From Bagarius yarrelli (Eukaryota; Chordata; Actinopteri; Siluriformes; Sisoridae): a stretch of 64,000 nucleotides of DNA. The notes under the pieces were generated by a model. That model had not been told where the DNA came from. It did no database searches and saw only the letters and a program-made list of their open reading frames with translations. The stretch covers positions 248,001 to 312,000 of the forward strand of contig VCAZ01000112.1 of assembly GCA_005784505.1 (NCBI GenBank). Direction: 5' to 3'. Both the position numbers and the translations under genes were made by a program. Each line of letters opens with the position of its first letter. Position 1 is the first letter of the stretch. This document shows positions 11,481 through 23,092 of the stretch, in pieces.

Positions 11481-13143
11481 GGCCAAACAGCCTCCTTAAG
11501 AAAATCCTAATAATAATATATAGTGTAATAAAGGATTCGCTGTGATTTGTATTCTTTTTACAATAATCCAAACTTAATTGTTGAAACGCATTTTGAACTG
11601 CTTGTGATGCATGTAATAAAACTGTAATTATATTACACTCTGACATTTTGTATACAACTTGTCCCATTGTGTATTAAACTGGATTGGCTTAAGCAGCCAT
11701 GTCTCTGATTTATTGCAGTCAAAGCCGGGCATTATATCCGTAATGAGTTTCCTGGTCTGAGTGGATTGTTCTTTTTAATCTTAATGTCGCCACTAAGCTA
11801 CAAGGTTGACTTCACAAACTGGATTGAGTCAGCTGATCACCGCAAATCCGTAGTAGCTACTTAAACTCTTTCAGCCTGTTAGCGGAATCTGATATTAATA
11901 TAGTATCAAAGTAATGCACATTGCAAGAGACAGGACTAGCTCAGAGAAATGTTTCACAGACCTGTGCACGCTGTAATAAGCATCCCTGACCACCGTGGGC
12001 TTCCCTGGCATATAATTACTGCTATTAGGCACTGTTCCAAGTTTTCCATGCTTTCCAAAGACCAGAAAACTGTTTGGTATAAGTTGTTTTAGGATAAGAA
12101 ATAGAGATATAATGAAAAAAACAACGACCGTTGCAGACCGATAAGTCTTCAACAATTGCTGAAACAGTTTTTCAAAAAAATCCGAGCAGTAATAATTCCA
12201 TAGCAGTAAATCTGCTAAATTGCTTTACTGCAACATGGCAGCCAAAGATACTGGCAAGTGCTACAGAGCAACATTACATTAGTGTTGAATTGATATTTTC
12301 GGAAATGTTGTAAAGGACAAATCTACCGATTCTAAACAGCTATTGTGCTTAATTAACTCATACCATGGATATTTAACCAATCTTAAAGTGATAGAATACT
12401 ATAATCTATAATAATTTTTTAGAAAGTCTGTCAGATTTTAGATAAGTACCTGCTTAAGATCTTGATATATAAAAATATATCTTACTTATTTGCATGCTGT
12501 GCTGTCATTCTTTTGCACCTCTGTTAACTTTGTAAAATAAACCGAATGCAATAATAAAACGAGACAATAACAAGTAGAACACAGAAGAGTCGCCCTTTAC
12601 AGACAATAAAAATCAAATCTCTGGCTTGTTACGTCCCCACATGCGACCGACCTCGGGGCCATGGCGCACAGAACATAATTACGTCTATGCGTCATAAGAC
12701 AAGGGAAATAAAGATCTTAAATCTATAAAACGTGAGCAAAGAACATGTTTTTTGTTGCAAATACATTTTCCGCAATTTACTCATTAGAGGGTGAAAACAA
12801 CACAACAGAAGCATGTTGTAGATTTTATAAGAATGTGTAATCTCTCTTAATTTGTATGCAAAAAGAATTATTATTACTGCGCTCAACATTTAGTTTCCGG
12901 TTCTACTGGCGCTTAAACAAAGTCACGTGAACTATAGCGCCATCAGTTTATTGGTTTAAACACTAAATATGTACTATATGACTAGCCAAATATACTGACT
13001 GACCAGGTTTTTCCATCAAAAGATCTGATGGCACTAAATTATCAAGACACAATTTAGGGGCTAAAATTTTATTTAAATGTAAATTTAGATTTAAGTTACT
13101 TAAAACAATTAAATAGTCATATTTTGCCGCATCAATACTTCTG
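11481..13143. other. Unique sequence; CpG-richer patch at 12.6-12.95 kb
   Basis: At 12,630-12,700 there is a short CpG-richer patch ('ACATGCGACCGACCTCGGGG'). At 12,907-12,942 a 7-bp inverted repeat TGGCGCT/AGCGCCA flanks a CACGTG E-box (12,924-12,929). No gene recognised; the frames at 11,452-12,889 are chance frames. Confidence 0.35.
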
Positions 13144-13144
13144 G

Positions 13145-13163
13145 AAAAAAAAAAAAAAAAAAA
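13145..13163 (+). repeat. Poly(A) run
   Basis: Nineteen consecutive A residues with no retroposon body recognised upstream. Confidence 0.9.
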
Positions 13164-13357
13164 CTTCTAACGTATATTTCCAAACAGACTTGTGACCAGG
13201 GACTTTCAAATAACTTATAAGGTAATAAAGTCTACTAAAAATGCTAACACTCATTTAATAACATGGATTCTTATTAAAAATATACCCGATCCAGTCATTT
13301 TTGCGGCATCAACAGTTCTGAATATAGTTCTCTTGTGTATCTGCAAACGTTTTTTTC

Positions 13358-13545
13358 AATTCCAGTTCAATTTTATTTCTATAACACTTTCAACAGTGGA
13401 CACTGCTTTAAAGCAGCTTTACAGAATTACAAATTTGAAAATTGATATTTGTTATAATCAACATGCAAGCCTGTGGCAAATGTGGTAAGGAAAAGCTCCC
13501 TGAGCCTATAATAGAAAGAAACCAATCCTCAGATGTAACTGTAGT
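13358..13545 (+). repeat. Family D interspersed repeat
   Basis: Shares 'CAGTTCAATTTTATTTCTAT', the 'ACATTG/CACTGCTTTAAAGCAGCT' segment and 'TGGCAAATGTGGTAAGGAAA' with copies at 46,157 and 48,168. The frame at 13,192-13,488 overlaps it and is not a gene. A run of three TTTATTACATG 11-mers follows at 13,640-13,671. Confidence 0.65.
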
Positions 13546-13727
13546 GTCTGAATACAATTATAGGTAATGTTAGGTCTACGAACTTATATTTTCAAAACTT
13601 AATTTTGATCAGAAGCGTTCAAATTATTAACCCGTGAAGTTTATTACATGTTTATTACATGTTTATTACACATTTTTTCCCCCAATTTGACAAAAATTAT
13701 ATTCTTGTTAGCTGGGTTTTCATCCTA

Positions 13728-13855
13728 ACTAGTGTAATGGTTAAGATGTTGGACTGCTAATTGGGGTTCGATTCCCAGCACCACTAAGTTGCCACTGCTG
13801 GGCCCCTGAGCAAAGCCCTTAACCTCCAAATGCTCAGTTGTATAAAAAAGATAAT
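13728..13855 (+). repeat. SINE-A copy, tail lost
   Basis: Box B GGTTCGATTCC at 13,765-13,775 is a perfect consensus match. 'AGCACCACTAAGTTGCCACT' and 'GCTCAGTTGTATAAAAAAGA' follow. The copy ends before the CTGCCAAATG tail. Confidence 0.8.
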
Positions 13856-14959
13856 ACTCAAAGGGAATCTTTTTAAAGTTTAGAAAAAAGGAATGTAAAT
13901 TAGGTGCGTGTTCAAATGGTTGTTGGTGGTAAACTAGTGACCAACAATAAATGAAACAAGGCAAACATCAAGGAGTGGAAGCCAATTAGTCACATGGGTT
14001 TTACATTCGCTATGACAGAATTTATTCAGCAAATGTGTTTCATTTGCCAGTCAATAACCACCTCAAGCAAGCATAAAAAAACCCAAAAAACATTTCTATC
14101 ACTCGCTTCTGATGCGATACTTCAAAATGCTTATTAATGCAGGGTGATGAAAACATAGCAATGGTTTGCCATTTTTTTTTACTTTAGTGCCAACGTTATC
14201 AATGCAAATTGAACTTACTATCATTTCTCAAGCAAATTAAAATCGATGGTAGCACCTTGGTCCCAAAATAGCATCTATAACTCTATATCAAGCATGCGGT
14301 CATAACTCAAAAGCTCTTAAATCTTTTAAATTATAAACTACACTGTTGAATTATGTAGAATATAAATAAAATCCACAGCAGTGAATTACATATCGATCCA
14401 GTGCATTCAATTAACAGCTTGTGTTGCGTTCACAGATGAACCGACGGTTTAGTGGTAGGTTTTACGATTTTCGAGCATTTGCTAGAGCCATACGGGTCTA
14501 CGCAATGAAGCTATACTTTTTCAAGTAAAATACTTCAATAGAGAAATTTTACATTTGCTCTGCACAATGTATGTTAACTTTGATTGAAAAAAATCCACAA
14601 ATCGTTGGTATTTCAACTGTTAAAAAAACAAGAAAGTAATTAACTAGTTGTTATATTGAGTAAAGTTTCACTTGTCTTACTGTTTCTTAAGGAACGATGT
14701 AGCTTGTGAGTATTTTGCAGTAGTTTTATATTATCAACAAAGAGGTTCTTTACTAATAAATCAAAGTTGGATGTATCATCACAGTTTTTCTTGTAATTTT
14801 TCTCATGGGTAAATATAACGATTTAATGAGCGCCAACGAAATGTCTGCATTAATTCCGTATTAAAATCTTGTAGTGCTAAACGAACTCTTACATTTAGAA
14901 TTACATTTACACCACTTAAAAAGGAATAAAAAGTGTAAGAAATACTAAATTCTACTTTT
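13856..14959. other. Unique AT-rich sequence
   Basis: No gene or recognised repeat. Confidence 0.4.
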
Positions 14960-15300
14960 AAGTAGAGGGTTATTTGCTGCCAGGCGGCTTAAGATTCAAA
15001 TTTCATAAGCCTCAGATAATTCGTGCTCCGACAATAAAACATGAAGAGGGAAAAAAAAGAATGTGTGAGACGCCCCAGTTCTTTGAGCCTTCATTAGTTT
15101 TGCTGCTTTTATCATCGTTAAAAGAAGTAGCCTAAACTTTCTCTCATCTCCCCACCACATAAAATTGGTTTTAATCTAGCAGCTTCATAATACAGTTATT
15201 AAACCTCTAATGCACCATGTAGGAAATTATTATTGGTTTCATTATCTAGTATATCAATTTACACATTCGCCTAATAACTGTGAATAACCTTCTGAATGCC
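14960..15300. promoter_or_regulatory. Candidate conserved noncoding block 1
   Basis: Low-repeat sequence with 'GACAATAAAACATGAAGAGG' (SOX/HOX-like cores) and a TTCATTAGTTTTGCTG stretch. It sits in a run of unique sequence extending to 16.1 kb. Inference from texture only. Confidence 0.22.
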
Positions 15301-16090
15301 TGCCTAGCTAAATATGCTAAAAGTAATTAAGAACGGCTTTTCATTGGCCTGCAGGTGTAATGAAAATTTGCAGTCTAAATGGAGTGAAGGTTCAAGTTGG
15401 TGTTCCTTTTTATTAGGAATGAAGAATGTTATTTTGCATGTCGCTGGGAACACCGGGAAGTGGACAGGCCTGGACGAGAAAGAGAATCAGAGAGAGAGAG
15501 ACTGTGTTGTGGTGTCTCATTGCTCCTCAATTCAGAATTCAGAGCTTGATGTATTCCCTGTGAAAGGGTCCTCATGAATTTTTCATCCAGGATGCAGTGA
15601 TGCATGCTGGGGGTTGGTGTCAGCACAAGTGCTGATGTGGCAAGCTCTGTTTGTTTGTAATCACTATGATTGATCCACATATCGAATCGCTATCGCTTAT
15701 ACATCTAAAAAAAAAAAAACAGGCAAAATCGGGACTCTCTTTTTTTCTGTATACTTTCTTCAGCTGTACGTTAGATCAAAGCCTTAACATGCAGTTCATC
15801 TCCTACTGCACGGCCATAAATATTGCATATAATTGGCTTCATGCCTGATTTTAGATCTCTCACTTACACAGTTATCAGTCTGTCTTCACAGCCTCTTCAT
15901 TCTTTATCACCTCAAACACATTTAGAGGCATAGACACACATACACTCACTCACTCATTCACTCACTTACTCACTCACATCCTTCATCAATCAGCTGTATG
16001 ATGATAAGCACTGAGCCGCTGGCATGGCGAGCCTGCAGAGATTGAAGGCATGCTTGAGTCACTCCAATGATTAGATCAACGGGGTGTGTG
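15301..16090. promoter_or_regulatory. Candidate conserved noncoding block 2
   Basis: Balanced base composition and no recognised repeat apart from short GA and ACTC runs. Includes 'CAGTGATGCATGCTGGGGGT' and 'CATGCTTGAGTCACTCCAAT' with an AP-1-like core. An 87-codon frame at 15,314-15,577 has no recognisable family and no clear splice context, so I treat the block as noncoding. Confidence 0.22.
15943..15978. repeat. (ACTC)n microsatellite
   Basis: Imperfect tetranucleotide run with ATTC and TTAC variants. Confidence 0.85.
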
Positions 16091-16309
16091 GGGGGGGTTG
16101 ACACAATCACCCATACACTTGGCAAATATAAACACAACCCTGAGCTAGTTACTCGTCTGCCGGAAACCAGTCAAACAATTTTATACCCTGTTATCTGGAA
16201 TTGTTGCGTCTGATTGGTCAGAAGGTAATTTCATAGTTTTTTAGGTAAACTGCCCTGTCATGAATTTGCCACAGATTTTCATACATGGATATTTTAAAAA
16301 AAACAATAT

Positions 16310-16497
16310 ACATTTACAGCATTTGGCAGATGTCCTTATCCAAAGCGACTTACATTTATCTCATTTATACAACTAAGCAATTGGGGGTAAAGGGCCTTGC
16401 TCAGGGGCCCAGCAGTGGTGGCTTGGTGGAGCTGGGAATTGAACCCACAATCTTCAGCTTGGTAGTCCAACCGCTTAACCATGAGCCTCCACTTCCC
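16310..16497 (-). repeat. SINE-A copy, full length, well preserved
   Basis: The best-preserved minus-strand copy. Tail 'CATTTACAGCATTTGGCAGA' is at the left, box B GGTTCAATTCC (complement at 16,435-16,445) is a perfect consensus, and the head 'GGGAAGTGGAGGCTCATGG' is at the right. The frame at 16,285-16,614 lies on its antisense strand and is a shadow. Confidence 0.9.
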
Positions 16498-16594
16498 ACA
16501 GTCCTAAAATATATATTTAGAACTTATAGAACAAGAAGTTGCCATTGTTATATTCTCGATAGTCACACCTTCAAACTAGCACCTTTTAATGGTC

Positions 16595-16687
16595 ATTTAC
16601 CTTTACTTTTATAGCATTTGGCATACATTTTTATTTAGACCGGCTTACATTTATCTCTTTTATACAACTGTGAAATTGGGGTGAAAT
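16595..16687 (-). repeat. SINE-A tail fragment
   Basis: Tail and middle only: 'TATAGCATTTGGCATACAT', then 'TTTATACAACTGTGAAATTG'. The tRNA-like head is absent, so this is a 5'-truncated copy. Confidence 0.75.
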
Positions 16688-17677
16688 GAATCCCTTGGAT
16701 TTTCTTGTTCACTTTATAGGAAATTAGATGACAGTCTGTACCAGTGGTATGAGTACAGACCAGGTAGACTTGCACTGTATTGGTTGTTATTGCTTCTGAT
16801 TGTGTGCCCCCTCATTGAAAGCTGCATGTTAGTAATGGTCTGGCGCCATATTTGGTCCGATGTCTTTGCTGAATCCCACAGTTTAGATGAACTGGGTGAA
16901 TTAGTATCCACGATTTTGAATCTCTTTTGCTTTCGACCAAAACTTGTTTTGTGGCTGTTCCAAAATACTATCAGCAAAGAAAATGTTGTATAATGAATTT
17001 AATATTTGATACATAATTTTAGTTGAAAACAATCAAATTTAAATCATTCGAGTTGTATTCCAGATGCTGTCATTACCCCTACAGCCCTGGGGTTCTCTTT
17101 TTGCCCCCGTCAAGCTCATGTCTATGAAACTGAAGGTGGTACGTTACTATGGGATACCGTGTGACAGGAGTTTCTGATTGCTTGCTTCAAGTTCTTCTGA
17201 TCGTTCACTTTTTCCTATTAGTAGTTTTAATATGATAGCGAAGATCCAGCTGGTGGGTGGGAATTGGAATTTGACCAAATTGGAGAGAAATGGAGTATGC
17301 TGGGCAAAACATAATTGCTCCAGAGAGTTTACAAATGATGCAATTTAATGAAAAATGAGTCGAAGATAGTGTAGACTTTTTCAGAGGCTGTTTCCCAAAT
17401 TATACTTTTGGTGTCTAGAGTCAACACACAGTCTGACATTATCATTAAATCGGATCAATATTTGCTACAATACAAGAAACTGGAGGTTTGTTTACCAGTT
17501 CCAAATGATCCTTTAAAGGGACCCAAAGTTTTTATTGATTGTATGTGCCGAAAATAGATTGACTATTTGGGCTTTTATTTCCCTACTGAAGGTAAGAGTG
17601 ACAAACCTAATATGGGAGAATCTACAGCTGAATAAGAGTGGACGGATTTTTGATATTCTTCTGTTTTAGGTAATAAT
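16688..17677. other. Unique sequence, no gene seen
   Basis: Overlapping frames on both strands near 16,714-16,993 have no recognisable product. Confidence 0.4.
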
Positions 17678-17868
17678 TTACATTTACATTTCTAGCATTT
17701 AGCAGACTTCCTCATCCAGAGCGACTTACATTCATACAACTGAGCAATTAAGGGGTTAAGGGCCTTTTATAAGGGCCCAGCAGTGGAAACTTGGTGATTC
17801 TGGAAATCAAACCCCAATCTTCCAATTACCCCCTGTCCAACAGCTTAACCGCTAGGCTACCACTTCCC
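17678..17868 (-). repeat. SINE-A copy, full length
   Basis: Tail 'ATTTACATTTCTAGCATTTA' is at the left; head 'GGGAAGTGGTAGCCTAGCGG' (minus strand) is at the right, with a TRGCNNAGYGG-type A box retained. Confidence 0.85.
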
Positions 17869-18364
17869 TTCATCCCCATTCCAATCATCACCACTTTTCA
17901 TAATCATCTGTGAAAGGTCAAAGGCTAAAACAGTCGATTATTGCTAGTAACTCAGTTTATGTTTACATGGTAGATAAACATAATTCAGATGAGACACACA
18001 ATAACTGATCAACAAAGGCATCACTCCGTGCTATAATGTGACGAAATTTAGTTCCATTTTTAAGTGGTATGATTAACGATATTTTTACTAGCGCTTGCTC
18101 ATAATGATTCCTCTACTTATTTGGGATTTACGATTATTTGTCTGGCTCTCGGTTTATTTTTTGCAATTTTCTCTTATCTTACATGCATTTGCTGCAGGGT
18201 TGGTTGTTGAGTGCTAACGTTTTAGCTAGTGACTCACTTTTGCGTTTGTAGTCTGCCATGTGTGGGTTTCATCATTAATTTTGAAATATTTCCTCACTGC
18301 TAAATCTGACATACTGTCATTGCTGCCAAAGTCTTTGTGCACTGAAAGTTTAATCAGTGACCTT
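17869..18364. other. Unique sequence
   Basis: No gene or recognised repeat. Confidence 0.4.
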
Positions 18365-18425
18365 ACAAGAGGTATCGGTGTGTTTTTACGAGGACAAGAG
18401 CTCAGTATCGGCCGATACCGATACT
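18365..18425. repeat. TATCGG-palindrome fragment
   Basis: Contains the perfect 14-bp palindrome GTATCGGCCGATAC (18,405-18,418) with further ATCGG motifs on both sides. Such TATCGG-rich ends occur in fish interspersed repeats, so this is probably the stub of a transposon cut off by the adjacent SINE-C. Confidence 0.4.
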
Positions 18426-18678
18426 AGTAAATGTCTTTATTTGTTACATATACTTTACAGCACAGTGAAATATGTTTCTTCGCATATCCCATCTTAGAAA
18501 GTTTTGGAAGTTGGGAAAGTTGGGGTCAGAGCGCAGGCTCAGCTATAATACAGCGCCCCTGGAGCAGAAAAGTCTTGCTCAAGGATTCAACAGTGGCAGA
18601 CTGGCGATGGTGGAGCTTAAACCCTGGCCGTTCTGGTATTCCAATCAACAACTTAGCGCCTTAACTATTTGATCCACC
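18426..18678 (-). repeat. SINE-C copy, full length
   Basis: The 'TTTATTTGTTACATATACTT' tail is at the left. The middle has 'GGGGTCAGAGCGCAGG' and 'CAGCGCCCCTGGAGCAG', and the tRNA-like head is at the right. The frames at 18,431-18,672 are antisense shadows of the element. Confidence 0.85.
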
Positions 18679-19101
18679 AAAGAGAAATGAAACCCTTTGA
18701 AATCACATCTTCTTGTTAAACACTATAGAAATTATAGGTTATTTTACGCTGTCTCCATTCTTTAAACCTATTTTAAGGAATGCAACAGAAACTATTTTTG
18801 AACAGAAACTGACAAAACTGTCTAACTGGCAAAAAAAGAAAAGACCATTACATTCATGTGTTTTTTAAGCATTCCTGAGTCTGCTATGATAACATTTACA
18901 TGTCTGGAAATCCTTTCTACTAAATTATGAAATGTTAGTAGAAAAGGTCTGGGGTGCAGTCATGAAGCTCTGGGGCTTTGTGCAGAAACTGACACAATGA
19001 AACAATCTACATCTATTAAAGCAATTATTTAATGCTTAAAACACAAAGACATTCTAGACAACTGTATTCTCCTTAAAAAAAAAACGTATGTAAGTGCGCT
19101 A
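18679..19101. other. Unique AT-rich sequence
   Basis: No gene or recognised repeat. Confidence 0.4.
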
Positions 19102-19283
19102 CGTTTACATTTACAGCATTCGGCAGACGTCCTTATCCAGAGCTACTTACATTTATCTCTTTTAAACAGCTGAGCAATTGGGGATTAGGAGGCCAGGGTC
19201 CCAGCAATGACAGCTTGGTGGTTCTGGGAATCAAACCCCAATTATCCAATTAGCAGTCCAACACCTTAATCACCGCACTTCCC
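19102..19283 (-). repeat. SINE-A copy, full length
   Basis: Tail 'ATTTACAGCATTCGGCAGAC' at the left; box B region 'GGGAATCAAACCCC' near 19,225-19,240; truncated head at the right edge. Confidence 0.85.
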
Positions 19284-20217
19284 AAAATACCACTTTAAAT
19301 TAAATTATATTGAAAGACTATAAAGCTACAAAAAATCAGGATATTTACAGGTACTGCTTGGGTCAGTATTTATGTAAAGTTTTTTTTTTCTAAAATGCTT
19401 CAGTCTAAGGAATCAATGTGAGAATCAATAATAGCAGGTTGTTTCCGTGAAAAGGAGTTGGAAAAATTTACACAGATGAACAGGCAAACTGAAACAATTT
19501 CGCTCTTTTACCTACCACTTCCTCTAGTACTTCCTGTGGCTAGCTTTAGAAGCTAGCCAGGCTATGTACACATTACGAAGTATAGTTTGCTTACGCGACT
19601 TACTAAGCTTCTACTACTTCTAGTTTTCTGTCTATGTTTACGGTTCATGATCTCTGCTCGGTTTTGATCTTGTTTGTTTGGTTCATTTTGCATTACGGTG
19701 TATTGACATTTTCGTCCTCTTTGACTACTCTTTTGAACTACCCTTCTTTTCTTTTCTACCCTTCTTTTCATTTTACGGGAAATAAATTCTACACCAACGT
19801 CTGCCTCACACAAACCTTTAGAGACTATTATACATTTTTATTCTCCGCATTTAACTGATTTCTATTCTACTCCTAACTAACGTTTCCAGTGATCATTTTT
19901 AAAACTAACGTTTTTGCTAAATATTTATAGGCAACTGGACATATCTGATTATCTGTCTAAATGACACAATATTTGATCTTCTACTGTCATAACCCTTTTA
20001 TGGGAAAAAAAAACTGACCATTTAGCTGACATGCGATGATTTATGCATCCTCATGCCTCTCTCCATTAAGCCAAGGTCCACACATTTTTCACACATGAAA
20101 CCCAATTTCATTGTTCCCTGAGATGAACAACAAAATGAGTCTTCCTTGTCATGGTCATATTTTTACCCAGCTTCTCTTTTTTTAAATTATAGGCAAAAAT
20201 ACGAGGACTTAGGACCT

Positions 20218-20219
<2 letters not shown>
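19284..20219. other. Unique sequence with a 9-bp perfect hairpin
   Basis: GGCTAGCTT (19,538-19,546) and AAGCTAGCC (19,550-19,558) form a perfect inverted repeat around a 3-bp loop. The 19.6-19.8 kb part is pyrimidine-rich and ends with an AATAAA-like signal near 19,780. It could be a worn LTR or a retroposon end, but no target duplication was found. Confidence 0.35.

Positions 20220-20249
<30 letters not shown>
20220..20249 (+). repeat. Poly(A) tract
   Basis: About 29 A residues ending in G. It lies 31 bp upstream of a SINE-B head, and no body upstream could be recognised. Confidence 0.9.
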
Positions 20250-20251
<2 letters not shown>

Positions 20252-20279
20252 AAAATATTTTGAGTAAATATGTTTTACT

Positions 20280-20600
20280 GGGGCAGCACGGTGGCTTAGT
20301 GGTTGCCTTACAGCAAAAAGGCCTATATTTGATTCCCAGGCAGGGGTCTTTCTGTGTGGAGTTTACTCCGGGTTCTCCAGTTTCCTTCCACATTCCAAAA
20401 ACATGTATGTTAGGTTGATTGGTGATTCTTAATTGCCCATAGGGGTGAGTGTGAGTGTGTGTGTCCCTGTGATGGACTGGCCACCTGTCCAGGGTGTCCC
20501 CCTCCTGTCTTTCGGCCTTTCAGAGACAGCTGGGATAGACTCCAGCAGATCCCTGTGACCCCTGATTAGGGAATAAGCGGGTATAAAAGATGAATGAATG
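20280..20600 (+). repeat. SINE-B copy, full length
   Basis: Head GGGGCAGCACGGTGGCTTAG, box B-like 'TTTGATTCCCAGGCAGGGGT', then 'GTCTTTCTGTGTGGAGTTTA'. The 3' part has 'AGACAGCTGGGATAGACTCC' and a GAATGAATG tail. A deletion after 'GTGGAGTTTA' removes the usual 'CATGTTCTCCCTGTGC' segment. Confidence 0.9.
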
Positions 20601-21154
20601 TTTCACTGGGTTTTTTTATTACTCTTATATTTATGAATTGTTTTACTTGAATTTAAGGTAAAATCTGTGATTGTCTATAGAAATATTTTTTGTTCCGTTG
20701 GTTGTTAGCCTCTTCATATACAGACAGTAATCATAAAAAATCAAAAATTAAAAAGTAATGATTGTTAAGAAGGACAGAAAATTTCTTCAAACACTATCTT
20801 TTATTTTTTTTTCCACTTTATGTTCCTCCGTGTGGAGAACTGTAAAATGGGATCGTTGTTCTTTATTTATTTATGCATTATTGATTTGCTCAGAACTTTT
20901 TCCCTGAAACACTGTCCTCACTTTAACGCCTATGCAATATGCATGCGTAGGTACGTTCCAACGAAAAAAAAAAAAAGCTTATTATATTGAAGCTGTCGGT
21001 GAGTTTTACACAAAAATTAAATGAACTACAAGCTTTACAAGCTAACCTGACTCGTCAGTATGTATAAATGCACCAGGACTTTGAACCGTGGTGTTATTTA
21101 TGATAATAAATAACTCATAAATAATAAATATTTATGATAATAAATAAAATTATA
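20601..21154. other. Unique AT-rich sequence
   Basis: Includes a poly(A) run near 20,965-20,976 and TAATAAATA-type simple sequence at 21,100-21,150. No gene seen. Confidence 0.4.
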
Positions 21155-21279
21155 TTAAAACTAATATAAAAGATAAAATTAATTTTAACAACTTTTATTT
21201 TATAAAAAATACATTTTATACAGTATTTTATAAAATAAAAGTTGTTGAAAATTAATTTTATCTTTTATATTAGTTTTAA
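21155..21279. repeat. 53-bp near-perfect inverted repeat
   Basis: The left arm (21,155-21,207) is the reverse complement of the right arm (21,226-21,279) apart from one inserted G in the right arm, around an 18-bp loop. Both arms are almost pure A/T. It could be a MITE-like foldback element or a cruciform-forming sequence. No coding signal. Confidence 0.9.
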
Positions 21280-22045
21280 ATTAAATTATAAAACTAGAAT
21301 TAAAATTTTGAATTAGTATATAAAAGGATTATTTCTGAACATTAAATGTTTTGGGAGGAGTTAGTGGTTTGCACAATTGCCCCCTCCTCACTGGGGTTAC
21401 CGGTTCTCATTGAAGTAGTACTTTCCTTCCTAATTTGAAAACTGCTTATATCTCTAAATCATCTGAGAACATCATTGAAACAATAATAGGATGTCACACA
21501 AGCTAAAATTAAACAAAACATGTAATATAGAAAAAAAAATTGATTCCCAAAGAAAAATAAAAAGGAACCTGACTTTATTCACACAGTAAACTATAGTTAG
21601 GGTACTTTTAAATCTAAGGCAAAATTGATAGTGTTTGGTTCATTATCTGTTTTATCTATTTTGCACCAAAATTTTAATAATGAAAACGCAAAATAAAAAA
21701 TCTAAACTGAGCTCATTAGTCTAAAATATGGCGATGGTATAAAACACATCCTTTAAAATTGTATGACAAATGAGGAAATAACAAGTCTAATATCACCTCT
21801 TTTCTATTTTCGGCTGCTCCGTAAAAAAAACCCAACCTATATACAGCCAGAAAAAAATGTGACTCTAACAGCTGGTCAATTCAGAATAAAAGCATTTTAT
21901 TCTGTATAAATTGAATCAGCCTACTGTTTGCTGAGAACCTGAACAAGACCATGTCACTTACTGTTGATTTGAGTTACATAACATACAGTACACCAAAGAA
22001 GAAAACCAACAGGATTTGATTCAAATACAATAAAGAAAGAAAGGG
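21280..22045. other. Unique AT-rich sequence
   Basis: A GC-richer stretch at 21,352-21,412 ('TTGCCCCCTCCTCACTGGGG') stands out but matches no family I know. No gene seen. Confidence 0.4.
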
Positions 22046-22913
22046 AAGTAGTAGCTGACTGGGTAAAATGTTGGATTACTGATTGTTAGACTGCACGTTT
22101 GAATCCTGGGACCACCAATTTGCTTATTCTGGGGCTTTAAACCAAATCCTGTATCCTCAGCTGTTAACTTGTATAAATAGGCTCAGTGCTGCTGTCTGGC
22201 AGGAAATATCTGGAGAAAAGGTAGGTGAAGTGAAACCTGATTGTTTAAAATGTTGGATTACCGATCAAATAAATTGTGAGTTTAAATCCCAGGACCACCA
22301 ATTTGCTTCTGCTGGGTCCTTACACCAGGTCCTGTATTCTCAACTGCACACTTGTATAACTGGACTCAATGTGGGGGTCTGGCAGGGATATCTGGGAAAA
22401 AAGTAGGTGAAGTGAAACCTTGTTATTCAAGATGTTGGATAACTGATCATTAGATTGTGAGTTTTAATCCCACGACCACAATTTGCTTCTGCTGGGACTT
22501 TAAACCAGGTCCTGTATCTTCAGCTGTTTATTCGTATAACTGGGCTCAAAGTGGGTGTCTGGGAGGGATATCTGGGGAAAAAGTGGGCAAAGTGGAATCT
22601 CATTATTTAAGATGTTGGACTACTGATCATTAGATTGTGAGTTTGAATCCCAGGTCCACCAATTTGCTTCTGCTGGGGACTTCAACCAGGTCCCTAATTC
22701 TCAACTGCTCATTTGTATAACTGTGCTGAAAGTCTGTGTCTGGCAAGGATATCTGGGGGGAAAAAAGGGGAAGTAGAGCCTTATTATATAAGATGTTGGA
22801 CTACTGGATCATTAGATTGTAAGTTTGAATCCCAAGACCACAAATTTGCCTCTGCTGGGCTCTTAATTCAGGTCTTTAATCCTTCACTCCACAGTTGTAT
22901 ATAGTTTGGGGGA
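22046..22913 (+). repeat. SINE-A-derived tandem array, about 182-bp unit, 5 units
   Basis: Units start at 22,046, 22,221, 22,403, 22,583 and 22,767 (the last is cut short), so inner spacings are 182, 180 and 184 bp. Each unit keeps a SINE-A head (AAGATGTTGGA..ACTGATCATTAGA), a box B-like segment (GAGTTTGAATCCCAG) and 'ACCAATTTGCTTCTGCTGGG'. Each ends in a private 'GGCAGGGATATCTGGGG' sequence in place of the SINE tail. Frames at 22,083-22,904 run through it but have no family match and are repeat shadows. Confidence 0.85.
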
Positions 22914-23062
22914 AAGTGGTGGATCAGTGGCTAAGGTGTTGGACTAATACTTGGAAGTTTGGGGTTTCGATTCCCAGCACCACCAAGCTGCCACCACTGG
23001 GCCTTTAACCCCTAATTGCTCAACTGGATAAGGGTGTCTGCCAAATGCCATAAATGTAAAGG
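22914..23062 (+). repeat. SINE-A copy following the array
   Basis: An ordinary copy with 'AGTGGTGGATCAGTGGCTAA', box B 'GGTTTCGATTCCCAGCACCA' and tail 'GTCTGCCAAATGCCATAAAT'. It directly abuts the last array unit. Confidence 0.85.
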
Positions 23063-23092
23063 TATGTAATAAAAAAATAGTCAGGTTTTGTA

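Noticed and set aside
16310..16497. Possible tRNA gene because of good A and B boxes
   Set aside because: The cloverleaf is incomplete and the unit recurs with a common non-tRNA tail, so it is a tRNA-derived SINE.
19490..19810. Second solo LTR
   Set aside because: Pyrimidine-rich with an AATAAA-like signal, but no paired TG...CA borders with a target duplication could be found.
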